This document shows, piece after piece, positions 16,338 through 28,412 of a stretch of 64,000 bases of DNA. This DNA comes from Aphanomyces cochlioides (taxonomy: Eukaryota; Oomycota; Saprolegniomycetes; Saprolegniales; Verrucalvaceae), in assembly GCA_019828595.1 (NCBI GenBank), contig JAHQRK010000023.1:496001-560000 (forward strand), given 5' to 3'. The number at the start of each line of letters is the position of its first letter. Position 1 is the first letter of the stretch. The position numbers and the translations under genes are program-made. Under the pieces are notes generated by a model that was not told the DNA's origin, searched no databases, and saw only the letters and a list, made by a program, of their open reading frames with translations.

Positions 16338-16626
16338 AGCCCACATAAGGCGTAAATTTGTTGTTTGGTCTCGGATTTACTCTCCATCGGCGACAGGTTG
16401 AGTGAGTGGAAAGTCCATGTCGAGGCACTAAAGGTTGACATGTAGTAAGAATTGGCAAGAAGAGAGACCTTGTTGACGTGACAAAGCACAAGTCGTTGAC
16501 GCACTTCACGAGGTTTTGGACGACGCAAGACTCTACGACTCGATGGAACAGCCCGAAACGCTTTCGTATCGTCAATCGTCCCCGCGAAATTCCACCTCGG
16601 GTTTAAGATGCATTTTTAAACAGTGT

Positions 16627-19600
16627 ATGACAATCTCTGTAGCGCATAGCAGCTCAAGGACTATGCAGGGACCAACCCCACCGAGCCAAAGTCGTGCCTC
16701 TAGCACCAACACATCGTCGTCCAGCCATAGGTACGGAAGGAAATCAACGCTCGGCTGTATTTTCTCTCTTAGAGGAACGTCTAGAGGCTCTTCAAGTGCA
16801 AACTCGAGCAGCACGAACAACAACAACAGTAGTAGCAGCAGCAGCCGAAGGGGCGACGATTATCGGTCACATTCGTCGTCATCTCGGGCTCCTCCCAATG
16901 ATAACAATCGACGGCCGAGTTCATCGAGCAGCAGGAATGATAGAAGTGATAGAGGCGATCGGCCGATGTTTCTCTCAACTCAAGGCCATCGTCTGCGCGA
17001 ACGATATAGGTTGCTCGATATGAATCGGTTTCGCTCGTCAGCAGAGGACGGAACGACACTCGACCATTATATCAATGTCTTTGGTCTTGACCCTCGATAT
17101 GTCAAAGTAGACTTTAGACCAATGTACGCGATTTGCTGATTTTACGTAGGATACGACAAATCCCAACATTACTGCCAAATTAGGCGCTCCTGGCATCTCG
17201 CCAACCCGACCAGAAAATGACGAAGAAAAATATCACTACTTTGCCAAACGCAGAATAGCATACGTTGCTGGTCTTCCGCGTGGTCTTGGTCCGATGCCCG
17301 CCAATTGGCACAAACAATATGCTTTCTTCAGTGATAACACTCCGCTGTTTGACACATTGGCACCGCTACTTACCCAGGAACTACCATCAGCATCATCAAA
17401 GAAGAAGAAAGCGCAAGACTTGTTTGTCGAATACTTAGTTCGGCATGTTCAGCGATTTGATGCGAATCGATGTCACCTGTGGATGACAGATTTATCGCAG
17501 GGGAGGCATTCTATACCAGAATTGATCCAAAAGTATGGAGGAATTCCATTTGAGCAATGGCGAGCCTCTCCCGAGAGTAAATGCCCTTTGCTCGACTTAG
17601 TTGCGAAGTACGAAATTGGCCTGATTGAAGCAACTTGGTATATCCGCATCAACGTCATCTACCAAGAATTGAATGAAATGCGACGAGATCGAGATCGCCG
17701 TTCGGGCGACTGGTTTTATCATTCGAAACGATTTCAACGTCGGGCGTTCGAGTGGACAGAACAGCTGGTTACGTTTCTTCACGTCGCTGCTCGCCAGATC
17801 TTCAAGGCACGTCTTGTTGCACCAAAGAAGGAAGCAAAACAAGTAGCTAAGAACTGTCACAACGGTGCCACACTGGTAACGGCTGTCCCCAGTGTAAACG
17901 AAGTGAAATTTCGATACGTGCTACAATTGTCTGAACTTCAATTTCGCTCACAAATGCTTGATCGCAATCGTTACTTTAATGGCCTTCTATCACTCTACCA
18001 GAAAAGCTTGCTCTTGTCTGAGAAGACACAGATTAAAGATGGCGAATATTGGTCGGCCTTACCGATGCCAGTCAGTCAGCTTATCTTGGTTATTGGTGTG
18101 ATTCAAGGCTTGCTACCAGAAATATTGAAGGACTCGTCCGCTGTAAAGTTACTCGTAAAAATTACCTTGGGTCATTTCAAAGTTCTTGTGCCAGATTATG
18201 ACCACATTCAAGACCACATCACCAACAATTATCAGGAAAGACTTATCGTTGCACTCTGTGACATTCTACGTGATATATTGCGATTTGGTTCTGATCACCT
18301 TGTGCGTGTAAAGGAGGAAGGTTAGACGGCAAATTTTGTACTCCACTCATTTTCGTTTGTAGTATTGAAGTTATGGCCACCTTTTGTTCTGACAGATCAA
18401 TTTTATCCTGGCATTCCAACTGAATCACGCAATAAATTACTGACTCAAATGAAATCCAAGTTAAAGGAAGTGCATTCTCGAAAAGTTCGGCTCTCTGAGG
18501 TAAATAGGTGACTACAGTCGCATTATAATCTTATTCTCTAGTTTCATTCGATCATATCTCGAAAGCGTGGAAAAGATGCACCCATTGAAATCAAATTTCG
18601 AAATGACGTGGATGTTATCGAGCTATTGGACGAGTTCCATGGAGGGAAGTCCAAGCTGGAAGTTGCTGACGTCTACAAGCAGGTTGTGACCAGTATTAAT
18701 GAGGAACTGACGCATGACTAGATTTTTGCAGATGACCACCCTGTGTTGGTAGACGTGGACGCCGTTATTGCCATTTGTGAGTGGGCAGTAACTATTTATC
18801 GATCTCAAGAATACAAGTATATTTCGGCCGCATATTTATTAGAAATGAGAAATGATGCTCTTCTGGAAGGGTATATTCTATCGTATTTGCTCTGTGCTCA
18901 TATAATTGAAATAGAAGCAATTCCCACATGCACGAGGCAAAGCTCCAAGACGTCTTGACTTCGTTTTTAAAATCTTACGAGCCTAGACATTCGATTGAGC
19001 TATCGTCGGTGATTGACTTCTTTTCTCTCCTGATCCGACGGCGATTGTTTATTTTTGAGTCGTTTGTGGAGAGTGTGTCCTATTTTGTCAGTGAACGTGA
19101 GGCAAAACCATCTTCACTGCTAGCACAACCAAAGTTTCAGTTTGAATATGGCCCTACAAAAGGAGGCTTCAACGTGGATGGGCTGTCGAAATTGACCGTC
19201 AATGACCGATTAAGACTATATTTATGGCAATTTCCCCGAGGGGAAACTCCTCTCCCCCATGGAATTGAAATGCAACTGGAAGTCGACAATGAGGAGTATA
19301 TTGCGTCAACATGGATGGAATTGGTTCAAGTGTCGCCTCATGAAATCAAACGGAGTCGCGCTCTCGAGAGAGTGATGATACTATCATCTCAGATATTTCA
19401 AATGACCCCATCAAGCGATTTGATTGCCGCTGAATTAGATCAAATGGCGAAAATCGTAGAACTGTATTCACTCGTCAAGAAATTGTCGTCGCACGATAAA
19501 GGACGCTTTGCGGTGTGGTTGATGCGCCAAGTTTACGAAATCCCATCCTCGTTCTTCGTCGTAAATGAGCTCAACAATGTTGAGCATGTTCTGCGGCTGT

Positions 19601-22490
19601 TATGTCTGTTGTTGGAATTGGTTGATGTCCTTTGCCTTTTGGAGGTGTTAATTCACTTTTTGCGGCACGCACCAGTCTACATCGTAAGGACAGTGGTGAT
19701 AACAATATTGGACAGACATCATATGACATTTTACGCTTGTCAAGATATTTTGGCCTTGATTCAAGCGTTTGAGTACCGATGCAATAAATTCAAATCTGCT
19801 GGATTGGACCCCGATGACAAGTATCAGAGTATTGCTATGTTCATTTGTCGTATTTATCAAAGCAACTCGAAGGCTTTGGACAAAGCATTGAAGTCTTTGA
19901 ATCTTCATAGTCCACCAGAAGTTCTGATGAAAGCATTTTTTGCAATTTTGAAAGAAGACAAGCTGAAAGACAGTAAAGAAATCAGCTTGGAGGGCACAAA
20001 TCACAAATGTGCATTTCCAAAAGATAAGGACACAATGGGACCAGAATTGCAAGATATGATGCAGAGAGTGTTTGCAGCATTACAAAGATCACCGTCCGAA
20101 CAATCCGAAGTGCAATTTACACAAATCTTGGGCACTGTCGATACAAATGATGTGGCCTGTCGAGATCCTGGTGTTGACGAAGCGGTGAATGTTATCTTGA
20201 GCCGCGGTCAATTAACTTCTCAACAACGTATATTTATGTTCAGAGCATTTCTCACCGAAGTTATGGAAAAGTGGATGCATGTACTCCAAGTTGCAACTGC
20301 TAAAGCTTCTGGAAATGGATCAAACTCGACGCAACAATCAATTTATGTCTTAGTACCACAGTATATCCATCGGTGTGTTCGAGTGCTTCGTGACGTGATT
20401 GATGGTCATGAAGAAAGCGAGCGAAAGCTAATTCGAGATACGCTCTTGACTTGGTTGAATAAAGAAGTGATCGCCGCGTTCAACGGAGTTGAGCCACCGC
20501 AAAAAGGACAGGCCGAAAAACCAAAAACCAAAAATGTATTCTTGCCGAAGTGCGAAGGATCAGGAAAAGAGTCGTTTGCTGCTAACTTGAAGGGCCACTT
20601 GGACAAAATTCAATATGGTTTGAAAATTTTTTTGGTGTCACTCGTCGTCAACGGGATCATCGATCTGACTCAAGTGCTCCGTTTCGTACTTGTTCCAGGA
20701 TTTCCAAAGGTATGTAATAGATCCTTGGGTCATCAACTTACTTGAAAAGAAAAATGCGGCGGCTGTTGCTCAAAGAAGTGAAAACAGATCTCTGTCGAAT
20801 CAAATACTGTCCATGACGTTAGCGTTTCATTTACTTGGGGATTCACCTCCTCAATTTGTGAAGCTGGGTCACAACATCTTTGCCAATTTCGAAGATCCGA
20901 TGGTTTGAAAACGACTGATGGAATATATCTCATGGTAATTAGGTGAAATACTACTGGCGTTATTTACGGTCGATGGTCCCGTGCACAGTGATGTTTCCAT
21001 TTCTCTTCTTGTTATGCCAAATGTCGTACCATTGGAGCTTGGAGAATAACTCTCTGATGCCCCGACAAGAGCGTGGTGTCCTAGCCAGCACAATCTTGTT
21101 TGATTGTACGAATGACTTGGTTGTTCGAGAGATAATCTTTTCCGACAAGGAAGTCCGAGAAAGACATATTCTCAAAGACAATGACAACATTTGGTTCATG
21201 AGCGTGATCATGAAGTTGTTGTATCGAGAGATCAATACTGCTCCTGAAATATCGACAAATCGTATTCAATTGTTGAAAGCCGAAGAAATATTTGAAAGCA
21301 TGAACAAGTGGATGATTCACCGAGGCGGCTCCATCTATCTCGAAGTCGAAATGATTCGTCAGCACTTGAAGGTGTCTAAACGAACTAAAAGGCGGCAGTC
21401 CAGAGAGGTCTCTGAGCCATCCGTTCCATCCAAACTTCCATTAACTGTGGCAGGCGACGAGTCTGGATTCAACTATCAACTTTTATTGGATACTTTGGAG
21501 TCAAGTACATACAAGCCTGACAAAGATGATCAGTCTAGTGCCAGTGAAAAAATTGCCCTGTTTGTGCAACATCGTTTATTCGACCGATGTGTGCGGCCCC
21601 TATTTTTGGCACCTTCTGTTGGGATGAACAGTTCGATTGAAATGCAGTTAGCGCAACGCGAACGAACGGATTTGTCGTTGGCAAACCTTTATGCTAGTAC
21701 AATGTGCAGTGTTGCATCCGTCCAAATTGCAACCTCCATTATCACAGCCGTGGTGTCGAGAGTTCTGGACAGCTTGGAGGAAGATGCCAAGGCGACCTCG
21801 GAAGAAGAATACCTTGCCACGTTTAACGGCTCGATTGTGTCTGTATTCCTGCGGCGGATACTGACATGGCATAATGCGTCAAACAATTTGTACCTCCGGT
21901 TCATGCGATCTATAAAATTCCAGCTGGAGCTTTTACTCGGCGCATGTCAAGCATATGAAGCAACACTGTCTGATTTTTCACTCGACTATTTAGCTGCACT
22001 GCGACGAAAAATTGGATTGCGACTTCAGTTGATCAGTATCACGGCGTCCATTACAAGCTACACATTGCCCTATCGAAACGGCATTGTCAAGTTGTTGTTC
22101 TCTCTCTTGGGCACGGCTGTAGTCCATGAAGGCGTGGGCGTGACATTATTTAGCTGGATCCTCGATTTGATCCCCTTGATTCCATGCACAATATTTTCTG
22201 AGCATCACCACGATGTAAGTATATATCTATATCGTATGGATTGCAAGACTCAATGTTGCAACATTTAGGATCTAGTGCGAGCACTGAAGTTGCCAGACCA
22301 CTTGGCACGTCGCGTGTATGCAGTTTTTCCAAAATCGCCCTTTGGTGCACTGCCAATTTCGATGGAAGGCATGCGGGAGAAAGTCGATCCTTGGGCTTTA
22401 CTCGACGGTGTGAGTGACTTACCGAGCAAAGCTGTTGCAACCGCATCAGACGCAATGTATGCCCTCAAGCGCCAGAAAATTCAGACGTAA
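16627..22490 (+). CDS. MED12: Mediator complex subunit 12 (MED12)-like
   Basis: Ten exons: 16627(or 16663)-16730, 16773-17106, 17150-18320, 18363-18499, 18542-18682, 18722-18870, 18915-about 20690, about 20699-20902, 20943-22214, 22269-22490; introns 39-54 nt; roughly 1900 aa. MED12 hallmarks: a Ser-rich N-terminus, then GLDPRYVK ... LGAPGISPTRP, the large Med12 domain with GKYEIGLIEATWYIRIN-like sequence (AKYEIGLIEATWYIRINVIY), and long all-helical repeats to the C-terminus. Role: kinase-module subunit that couples CDK8-cyclin C to Mediator. The exon 7/8 junction near 20670-20700 is ambiguous: the phase-consistent introns there are 29, 52 or 55 nt. The family call rests on motif recall, not a search. 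Confidence 0.75.
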
Positions 22491-22505
22491 TAGAAAAATA
22501 TCATT

Positions 22506-24311
22506 TTATTCTTTTAGAGGCTGAAGCATCTTGGACTCACCGAGTAGTTCGACGTCCGAGAAGTCGGACCGTGCCAATCGTAAGGCTTTAAAGCTTGATT
22601 CGCTGCGCAATTCTCTTTCGGATCCAAGTGCAACCATATGCCTCTTTGGTTCTCGAAATGTAGATGGGCGCTGCATTCTTGAAAATTCCCGGCGAGATTT
22701 TGATGTCGCTAAGCTAGCATGAGACAACGGTGCATGTCGGTCGCGAAGCTCTCGTATTATGTCTTTGGAGTGCACAATCTCGACGGGCTCCATGATTGGA
22801 TCTTCGTCGTCGTCTTCGTCAGTCCCAGACGTTGTTGTGGGCAAACTTGTCGGTACGTGCAGAGGTTTGGGTCGAAACACGCCTCTCGAGTCCAACAATC
22901 GAGTTAACGATGTCGATTCCTGCCAATTGCCACTTGCACATTCATGCGCAATTTTCGATAAAACTTTCCGTGTCACTTTCTCTTCAGTACTAGCTAAATG
23001 CTCCAGCACGACTTTTGGAGTGGTCTACATCATCGTTGTCGCTGACATATCGCTGCACCGGTGTAGATTTCGACTTACAGGTGGGAGCTCCAATTCAACG
23101 TCGTGCGTCAATGTGTAGAAATCGTGCAGGGGGCCTTGTAGCTTTTTGTAACTATCACAATCTAGTCAGGCCAACGATGCAGTAGATGGTCAACGTATTG
23201 TCCAAAATTTCAGCTTCAGAGTGGAGTTTTTCAGCATGTGCTCGACTCTTGCGAACTTGATTTCGAAGATCTAAAGAGCCCAATGATCAACGAATACAAG
23301 CGCAAAACTACCTTCACAATATGGATTCAATCCGTCCATTGTGTGAATATCATGAAATTTATTCTTTTCAGCCACGAGTTGACGAATTGTTGCTTGCAAC
23401 ACGGCATCTAGTCACGTCGTTCAGGAGACAATATTTCGTGGCTTGATTGTCACTTTGACTTGACTGTCGTTCAATCTCAAAGCATAGCGCAGCTTTTGTT
23501 TCTTCCTGTTTGGTATATTGATCAATGAAGGCTTGAACATTTGGCTTGTTGCTTTTCAGGAGCACCATGTCCAGCTTGTCCTTTTTCTGATCGAGAGTTT
23601 CCGTCCGCTTGAGAAGACTCTCCTTGTTGCGCACGACACGCTGCTTCTTGAAAATGGCGTCATGATGCACGTGGTCATTTGGCTTGTTGCAAGCATGCAA
23701 TTGATCCATAAGATCTTTCTTGTCTGCGAAGAATTTCACGCGCTCCTCGTCCATGTCGAGCTGAAGTTGATAAATTTCCTCTGCAATGGACGATTCCCTT
23801 GCTTTAAACTCTTGAATATCACCATGAACCGTCCGTATCATGTCTTCCCAGTGCTTTGCTTTCTTGATTTCTTCAGTCTCAATTGCCAATGCTTCATTCC
23901 GTGCACGTCGCGCTGCATCCACCATCTACAGCAAATTTAAGAGGCCACAACTCTGGAAAGATGAGCTCACATGGCGCAACATGGAGATTTTTGCCAAATC
24001 TTCACATAAATGCCCCTTTTGGCGCTCCTCATGATGCTGCAAGTTCATCACATGCTTGTGTAAATCCCTATCAAGTACCATCTTGCATAAATATGAGAAG
24101 TCCATTCTTACGTGGATGGAATGATTGGGTTTTCTTGTAGTTTGGTGGCATGGATTGCTGCAATTTGCGTTTTGACTTCATTGATCTCGGTAATAGTTGC
24201 TTCCAGCGTCTTCTTCTCCATTTCAATTTTGATCAAGATCCAATCGCCCTCGGCGCGGACCTTGGCTAACTCGGCTTGAGCTCCTTGATGACATTCCATC
24301 AACTGCGTCAT
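22506..24311 (-). CDS. Coiled-coil protein, outer dynein arm docking complex-like (CCDC63/ODAD family)
   Basis: Exons (high to low): 24112-24311, 23971-24067, 23460-23925, 23312-23407, 23195-23270, 23079-23151, 22506-23024; introns 41-54 nt; 508 aa. The first 330 residues are nearly continuous coiled coil (ELAKVRAEGDWILIKIEMEK; RARNEALAIETEEIKKAKHW). The segment SNKPNVQAFIDQYTKQEETK followed by a helical stretch resembles the conserved block of ODA-DC/CCDC63/CCDC114 proteins that tether outer dynein arms to axonemal doublets. The C-terminal 170 residues are low-complexity and acidic. The stop is 15 bp from the MED12 stop on the other strand, and the start is 52 bp from the divergent RING gene. 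Confidence 0.65.
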
Positions 24312-24363
24312 TTTCGTTCGTTTCACTTGTCGTTTCAGAGCTTATAGTGTTGGAACGGCACGA

Positions 24364-24987
24364 ATGACGACGAATGTGCCGGTCACGGACGAAGACAATG
24401 CCCACCGGTTTACTCGGGATGCTTACGACCGCCACGTGAGCAACATTGTCCATCGACGGCTCAATCCAAATTCCCTCTACAACGAGGTCACCCTGATCGA
24501 AGAACTGACACTCTACGACATTTTTCGCCAACCCCGTGCTCTTGTTTCCACCACCATTGATGTGCCGCCAACACTTCTCCAAGCTGAACTTCAGTGTCCG
24601 GTTTGTCTCGGTACTTCGACGTCTCTGTGTTTCAAGGTGGCTTGAGATTTTGTAGGGATTATTAGGAACGCAACAGTGATCAAGGCGTGCCTTCACCGTT
24701 TTTGCGAGAAATGCCTCAAGGAATGCATGCGAACAGGCATCAAGGAGTGTCCAAGCTGTCGTGTGCAGATCGGGCCAAAGCGGTCTTCGCTTGGCCGAGA
24801 CGAAACGTTTGATCGACTGGTCGCCACAATTTTCCACGATCTCGAGCGATTCGAAGCTGACGAAGACGAGCGAATTGCCACGGCGAACACACCACGACGA
24901 TCTAAGCAAGTGCGACCTCCAGACAACCAAGACGGAGGTGCGAAGAGGTCCAAGACCGAGTCGCGCGATCCAAATTTCGCACAGTAA
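24364..24987 (+). CDS. RING1/RNF2-like E3 ubiquitin ligase
   Basis: Exons 24364-24610 and 24656-24987 (45-nt intron; 192 aa). The RING reads LQCPVCLG ... ACLHRFCEKCLKECMRTGIKECPSCRVQIGPKRSS (shown here in family order; C3HC4 with the HRFC and KECPSCR signature of Polycomb RING1/RNF2), followed by DETFDRLVATIFHDLERFE, matching the helix after the RING in that family. This suggests a PRC1-type H2A ubiquitin ligase or a close relative; the C-terminal RAWUL domain of RING1 is missing, the protein ending in a short basic tail. Shares a 52-bp divergent promoter with the coiled-coil gene. Confidence 0.8.
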
Positions 24988-25023
24988 ATCACTTTTTTGA
25001 ATTCTTCATATACTACCAGTGCA

Positions 25024-25281
25024 ATGGAGATCCCTCAGTCAGTCACTCCAACACCGCCGACTCCTACCTTGTCGCCATGCATTTACTTCGGACTGTCGCC
25101 TCCAGAGAAGGCGATTCAAGAGTCTCGTTCTGCGACTATATTGAAAAAAGATTTTCTGGAGTCACAGCAAACTTTCACATTGGAATTCGGGCTTTTTGAG
25201 CTTCCGAGCTCCCCAGTTTGGCGAACGCAAGGGATTGAGAACTTCAACGCCAATCAAACTAACGTAAATCATCATGAGTGA
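25024..25281 (+). pseudogene. Small ORF running into the left repeat of a mobile element; possibly truncated
   Basis: ATG at 25024 opens 85 codons (MEIPQSVTPTPPTPTLSPC ... ) ending at 25281. The Pro/Thr-rich start resembles the N-terminus of a regulatory protein. Its last codons (from about 25260) fall inside the outermost inverted repeat of the element at 25260-28633, so the natural 3' end may have been displaced by the insertion. Equally it may be a chance ORF. I do not see the matching 3' part on the right side. Confidence 0.3.
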
Positions 25282-25303
25282 GCATGGCATCGTGAGTGAG
25301 CAC
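25260..25303 (+). repeat. Left outer and middle inverted repeats of the element
   Basis: Two adjacent GAGTGAGCA-containing units, 25260-25285 and 25289-25303. Their reverse complements lie at 28611-28633 and 28413-28427 respectively. Confidence 0.75.
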
Positions 25304-25489
25304 CAGTAGAAATTAAGGAGAAGAACCTCCATATTTCAATGTTTTTATTTATTCGGATGCCGGATAAATGGCGCGCTTTCTGCAAACTCGGACTGTTGCT
25401 TCTCTTATCCTCAAAACTTATATCTCTCAAATTTAATGTTTCCTTTGAATATTTAAACCCTAAACCTTAAGATTTCACCTTGATTTTGA

Positions 25490-25519
25490 TATTGTATTTT
25501 CCAAATTCTTTGCAAAAAA
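25490..25519 (+). repeat. Left inner inverted repeat (30 bp)
   Basis: Matches the reverse complement of 28362-28391 at 29 of 30 positions. It lies 84 bp upstream of the ATG of the 520-residue ORF; an ATCCGGAT palindrome (25552-25559) and a TTTGGCGCGC motif (25576) sit between it and the ATG. Confidence 0.85.
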
Positions 25520-25550
25520 GAAAAAGAAATAGCCGAGAAATATTCACCAA

Positions 25551-25560
25551 TATCCGGATA
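25551..25560. promoter_or_regulatory. TATCCGGATA palindrome upstream of element ORF
   Basis: TATCCGGATA, 43 bp upstream of the ATG at 25603. TTTGGCGCG follows at 25576, an E2F-like site. Same motif set as at several host genes in the window. Confidence 0.45.
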
Positions 25561-25602
25561 GATGATCTATAATTGTTTGGCGCGCATTGTGAAAACAGAG
25601 AG

Positions 25603-27162
25603 ATGCATCGTCCTGTGGAAGAACGAACGTTCGTGTTCAACGTATACACGACCTCCTCAGAGACGCCGACGTTTCAACCCTCTAAGCAGAAGATATATGA
25701 CTCAATTCTCCCTTTGAACACAACGGCCGTTGACATTCGATACTCCCTCCTTGACTTTTACAATTCGATTGACGATCCACTATGGAAAGAGCCAAACACG
25801 TCGCATCGTCAAGAGGCATTGTTTCTTGCTCGTTGGCCGGGAGGAATAAAGCGGATTCGTTCGGCAATACGAAATGAAGATGACTGGGAAACATTTTTGA
25901 AAGACAACACTGAATCGTTGACATCGCCTCGTTACTCAGACTTGTCGAGCGTCAGCGTCGAAGTAGACGTTATCTTATGGACAAAGAAACAACCCAAGCG
26001 AGTATATCATGAAGATGGAGAAGAAAGATCAAAGCGCATTCGTATAACCACAGTTCAGATTGTGATTCGTCCCCCAGTTTATTTGCACGAAGGCAAGTCA
26101 AAACGTTCAACACGGGAATTCAGATCAGGCAAAGAAGTGCATGGCTCAAAAGCAATTGTTGCAACTTTGGAACTTCCGGAACTTGAGTTGCTGACAACGT
26201 TGTCTTTGGGCGATTTACGCGTGCGTTGTTTTGAACATTTGCACTCTGGAAATGATACCGCTAGACGAGCACTTGCCCAGATTGATCAAAAGCATGGAGG
26301 AGTTTACAAAGCTTGTGGATCAGGGACAAAAATGGAGCATATTATTGACACCCGAATGATGAGGCAAATTGTACGCTCTATGCCACATGCTGCAGGTATT
26401 AAAACATTGACCATTGCCTTTGGGAGTGGCCCGATGGTAAGTGATTGTCTGGTGACTGCTACGATTGATGGCGAGTTCCACTTTTCACAGTCTGACATAT
26501 CAACCCCTTTACCTTCGGACGTTGCTGACTCCAACAAGAAAGCGAGTGCAGACAGCAAAATCTCCATGTCGATTGCTGAGAAAATTGTTCAAGCCGTATA
26601 TTCCCATCCTTTGAGTCCATATTACCATGGTCTACACTCACGACATGCAATGTTCTTGGCAAATTATTTGAATCAACACCCTTCGAAAACGATCAAGTAT
26701 GGCGCAATGCTCGATGTAGAGGATTTTGTTCAACTGTTTGAGGAATTGGAATTTCCAGACTGGGAGCATCGTACCGCACAGAAGGCATGTGGAAATGGTG
26801 AGCTGCCAATGAAAGACAAATTCCCCCCTAGTGAAGGAACTAACAAGCCACCCACATTCGTTTTCAAGCCACCGACATCATCTCTTGCTGACACACTAGC
26901 AGCTCTAGTGCAAATGAAATCGCGCCAAATGGAAATGGGATGTGATACCTGGATTAGCGCCCTTCGTTATGTTGCAAAAGAAGCGCAAAATCAAGGGCTG
27001 ATCCCATCTAACGAAATCCTACAAATGGTGAAAGTTTTGCTGCATGATCGAAATACAAAGAAGCTTGCCAATCTAGTGCAAGCCACGTCAGAGCCTCCAC
27101 ATACAATGATGTTTATACAACGCCTTCTCCAGCATCGTTTATTGATGAATACAAATCATTGA
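25603..27162 (+). CDS. Intronless uncharacterised protein inside the candidate transposon
   Basis: A single uninterrupted frame from ATG 25603 to stop 27162, 519 aa. The frame is also open for 30 nt upstream of this ATG, but without another ATG. I recognise no family. The first half contains mixed alpha/beta sequence (EERTFVFNVYTTSSE, AVDIRYSLLDFYNSIDDPLW, TVQIVIRPPVYLHEGK), the middle has KTLTIAFGSGPMVSDCLVTA, and the last 200 residues are mostly helical with LEELEFPDWEHRTAQKACG. There is no zinc knuckle, DDE triad or membrane helix. It is the only long gene in the window without introns. It lies between the inverted repeats beside the transposase, convergent with it, so it may be a second element protein (accessory or DNA-binding) or a captured host cDNA. 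Confidence 0.75.
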   Translation: MHRPVEERTFVFNVYTTSSETPTFQPSKQKIYDSILPLNTTAVDIRYSLLDFYNSIDDPLWKEPNTSHRQEALFLARWPGGIKRIRSAIRNEDDWETFLKDNTESLTSPRYSDLSSVSVEVDVILWTKKQPKRVYHEDGEERSKRIRITTVQIVIRPPVYLHEGKSKRSTREFRSGKEVHGSKAIVATLELPELELLTTLSLGDLRVRCFEHLHSGNDTARRALAQIDQKHGGVYKACGSGTKMEHIIDTRMMRQIVRSMPHAAGIKTLTIAFGSGPMVSDCLVTATIDGEFHFSQSDISTPLPSDVADSNKKASADSKISMSIAEKIVQAVYSHPLSPYYHGLHSRHAMFLANYLNQHPSKTIKYGAMLDVEDFVQLFEELEFPDWEHRTAQKACGNGELPMKDKFPPSEGTNKPPTFVFKPPTSSLADTLAALVQMKSRQMEMGCDTWISALRYVAKEAQNQGLIPSNEILQMVKVLLHDRNTKKLANLVQATSEPPHTMMFIQRLLQHRLLMNTNH

Positions 27163-27198
27163 TGGACCTAGGCTTTTTTATTCCCCAACTAATGAAAT

Positions 27199-28218
27199 CT
27201 AAGTGGATTCCTCGATTAAGGCGTACAGGAGCATGCATTGTTCCAAATCATCATCGACAATTTCAACATCGAGACCACAATTTCGCATGAAGTTCACCAT
27301 CATCGATCGATCAACAGATGCCAGCGCGTCCATGTGAGCATCCCAAAATCGGGCGCGAGTCAAATTTGAATTGCGTTTCAAACTTGCTTTGTACACGTGA
27401 AAGCAATATTCGATGGGCATCAGGTCAGGTGAGAATGGTGCTGTGTAGAGCACGATTGCGCCAACTGACTGAACAAGCTGCTCAAACTCTGGGCTATGAT
27501 GGATTGTAGCATTGTCAATCACCACCACACTTCGCGCTTCGTTGAGTAGGAAATTTCCAAGACACGGAAGCAAATATCGTCTCGTCCAGAATAGAAATCC
27601 ATCAGTATCAACTGTTCCGAGTGTTAAATCGTCATCATTTGGATCCATTTTTCGTTGTACTAGCTGACACGCTTGAGGCAAGAAACCGTCCTGATCAGCA
27701 GCAAGTAGCGTAAAGCGGTGTTCGCACATTGGGTCAAATATTTCACTGACACAGTTCTGCTGACCACGTACGCCCCATCCACGTCGACGTCTTGCATCAT
27801 TGCGTCCCTTATGTGTTTCATCGACAAATAAAAGACAATGGGTATCATATCGTCGGATTGCATCAAGGAATTGAGAACGACAAATTTCGTCTTGCTGTGT
27901 CGCTCTTGCTGTCAATACTTGCAAGGTTAATCCAAGTGTTTGAAGCGATCGATGGATTGTCGAAAGTGCGTAGCAGTGTCCCGTTCTGAGGAAGAGATTT
28001 TCTTGCATCTCATCGAGATAGAGATGAGGGCTTTCTTCTGCAATGTGCTTGAGCTGGATAATGTCGTCACCCTCAAGTCGAGTGGTACAACACCGATGCC
28101 TTAGGCGTTTCGTTTCACAGGGGAGCTGTCCAAAGAGCTGAAAATGCTTGATCCAACGGTAAAGGTCACAAGATGAAGCGTTCGGGGCATTGATTGAATA
28201 ATTTGGGATGGAGTTCAT
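27199..28218 (-). CDS. DDE transposase, IS630/Tc1/mariner superfamily (DD34E)
   Basis: Stop at 27199, first in-frame ATG at 28218 (about 340 aa). Catalytic triad visible: FVDETHKGRND (first Asp), VVVIDNATIHHSPEF (second Asp), and YTAPFSPDLMPIEYCFHVYK with Glu 35 positions after the second Asp, i.e. a DD34E spacing. The N-terminal third (RLEGDDIIQLKHIAEESPHL, ALSTIHRSLQTLGLTLQVLT) has the helix-turn-helix arrangement of this superfamily. The extreme N-terminus is uncertain: another frame upstream reads MQRSGGLWNSRRLQQLVIDM before a stop, possibly a shift near a run of six G at about 28261-28268. Intronless. Cut-and-paste transposition is the family role. Confidence 0.9.
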   Translation of the reverse strand: MNSIPNYSINAPNASSCDLYRWIKHFQLFGQLPCETKRLRHRCCTTRLEGDDIIQLKHIAEESPHLYLDEMQENLFLRTGHCYALSTIHRSLQTLGLTLQVLTARATQQDEICRSQFLDAIRRYDTHCLLFVDETHKGRNDARRRRGWGVRGQQNCVSEIFDPMCEHRFTLLAADQDGFLPQACQLVQRKMDPNDDDLTLGTVDTDGFLFWTRRYLLPCLGNFLLNEARSVVVIDNATIHHSPEFEQLVQSVGAIVLYTAPFSPDLMPIEYCFHVYKASLKRNSNLTRARFWDAHMDALASVDRSMMVNFMRNCGLDVEIVDDDLEQCMLLYALIEEST

Positions 28219-28361
28219 GCATATCAATCACGAGCTGTTGAAGTCGTCGAGAGTTCCACAACCCCCCTGAACGTTGCATCGTGTTTTGTGCCTTGCACGA
28301 GCGTTCGATAATTGTCCATTTCCAGATAACAAAATATTTTTTTTCAAATAATAAAAGTTTA

Positions 28362-28391
28362 TTTTTTGCAAAGAATTTGGAAATTACAATA
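28362..28391 (-). repeat. Right inner inverted repeat (30 bp)
   Basis: Reverse complement of 25490-25519 with one mismatch. Confidence 0.85.
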
Positions 28392-28412
28392 CATTATTCA
28401 AGATTAAATTGT

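Noticed and set aside
16309..16575. Minus-strand ORFs of 66-88 codons upstream of MED12
   Set aside because: They read almost naturally but lack splice-consistent extension and overlap the 5' end of MED12.
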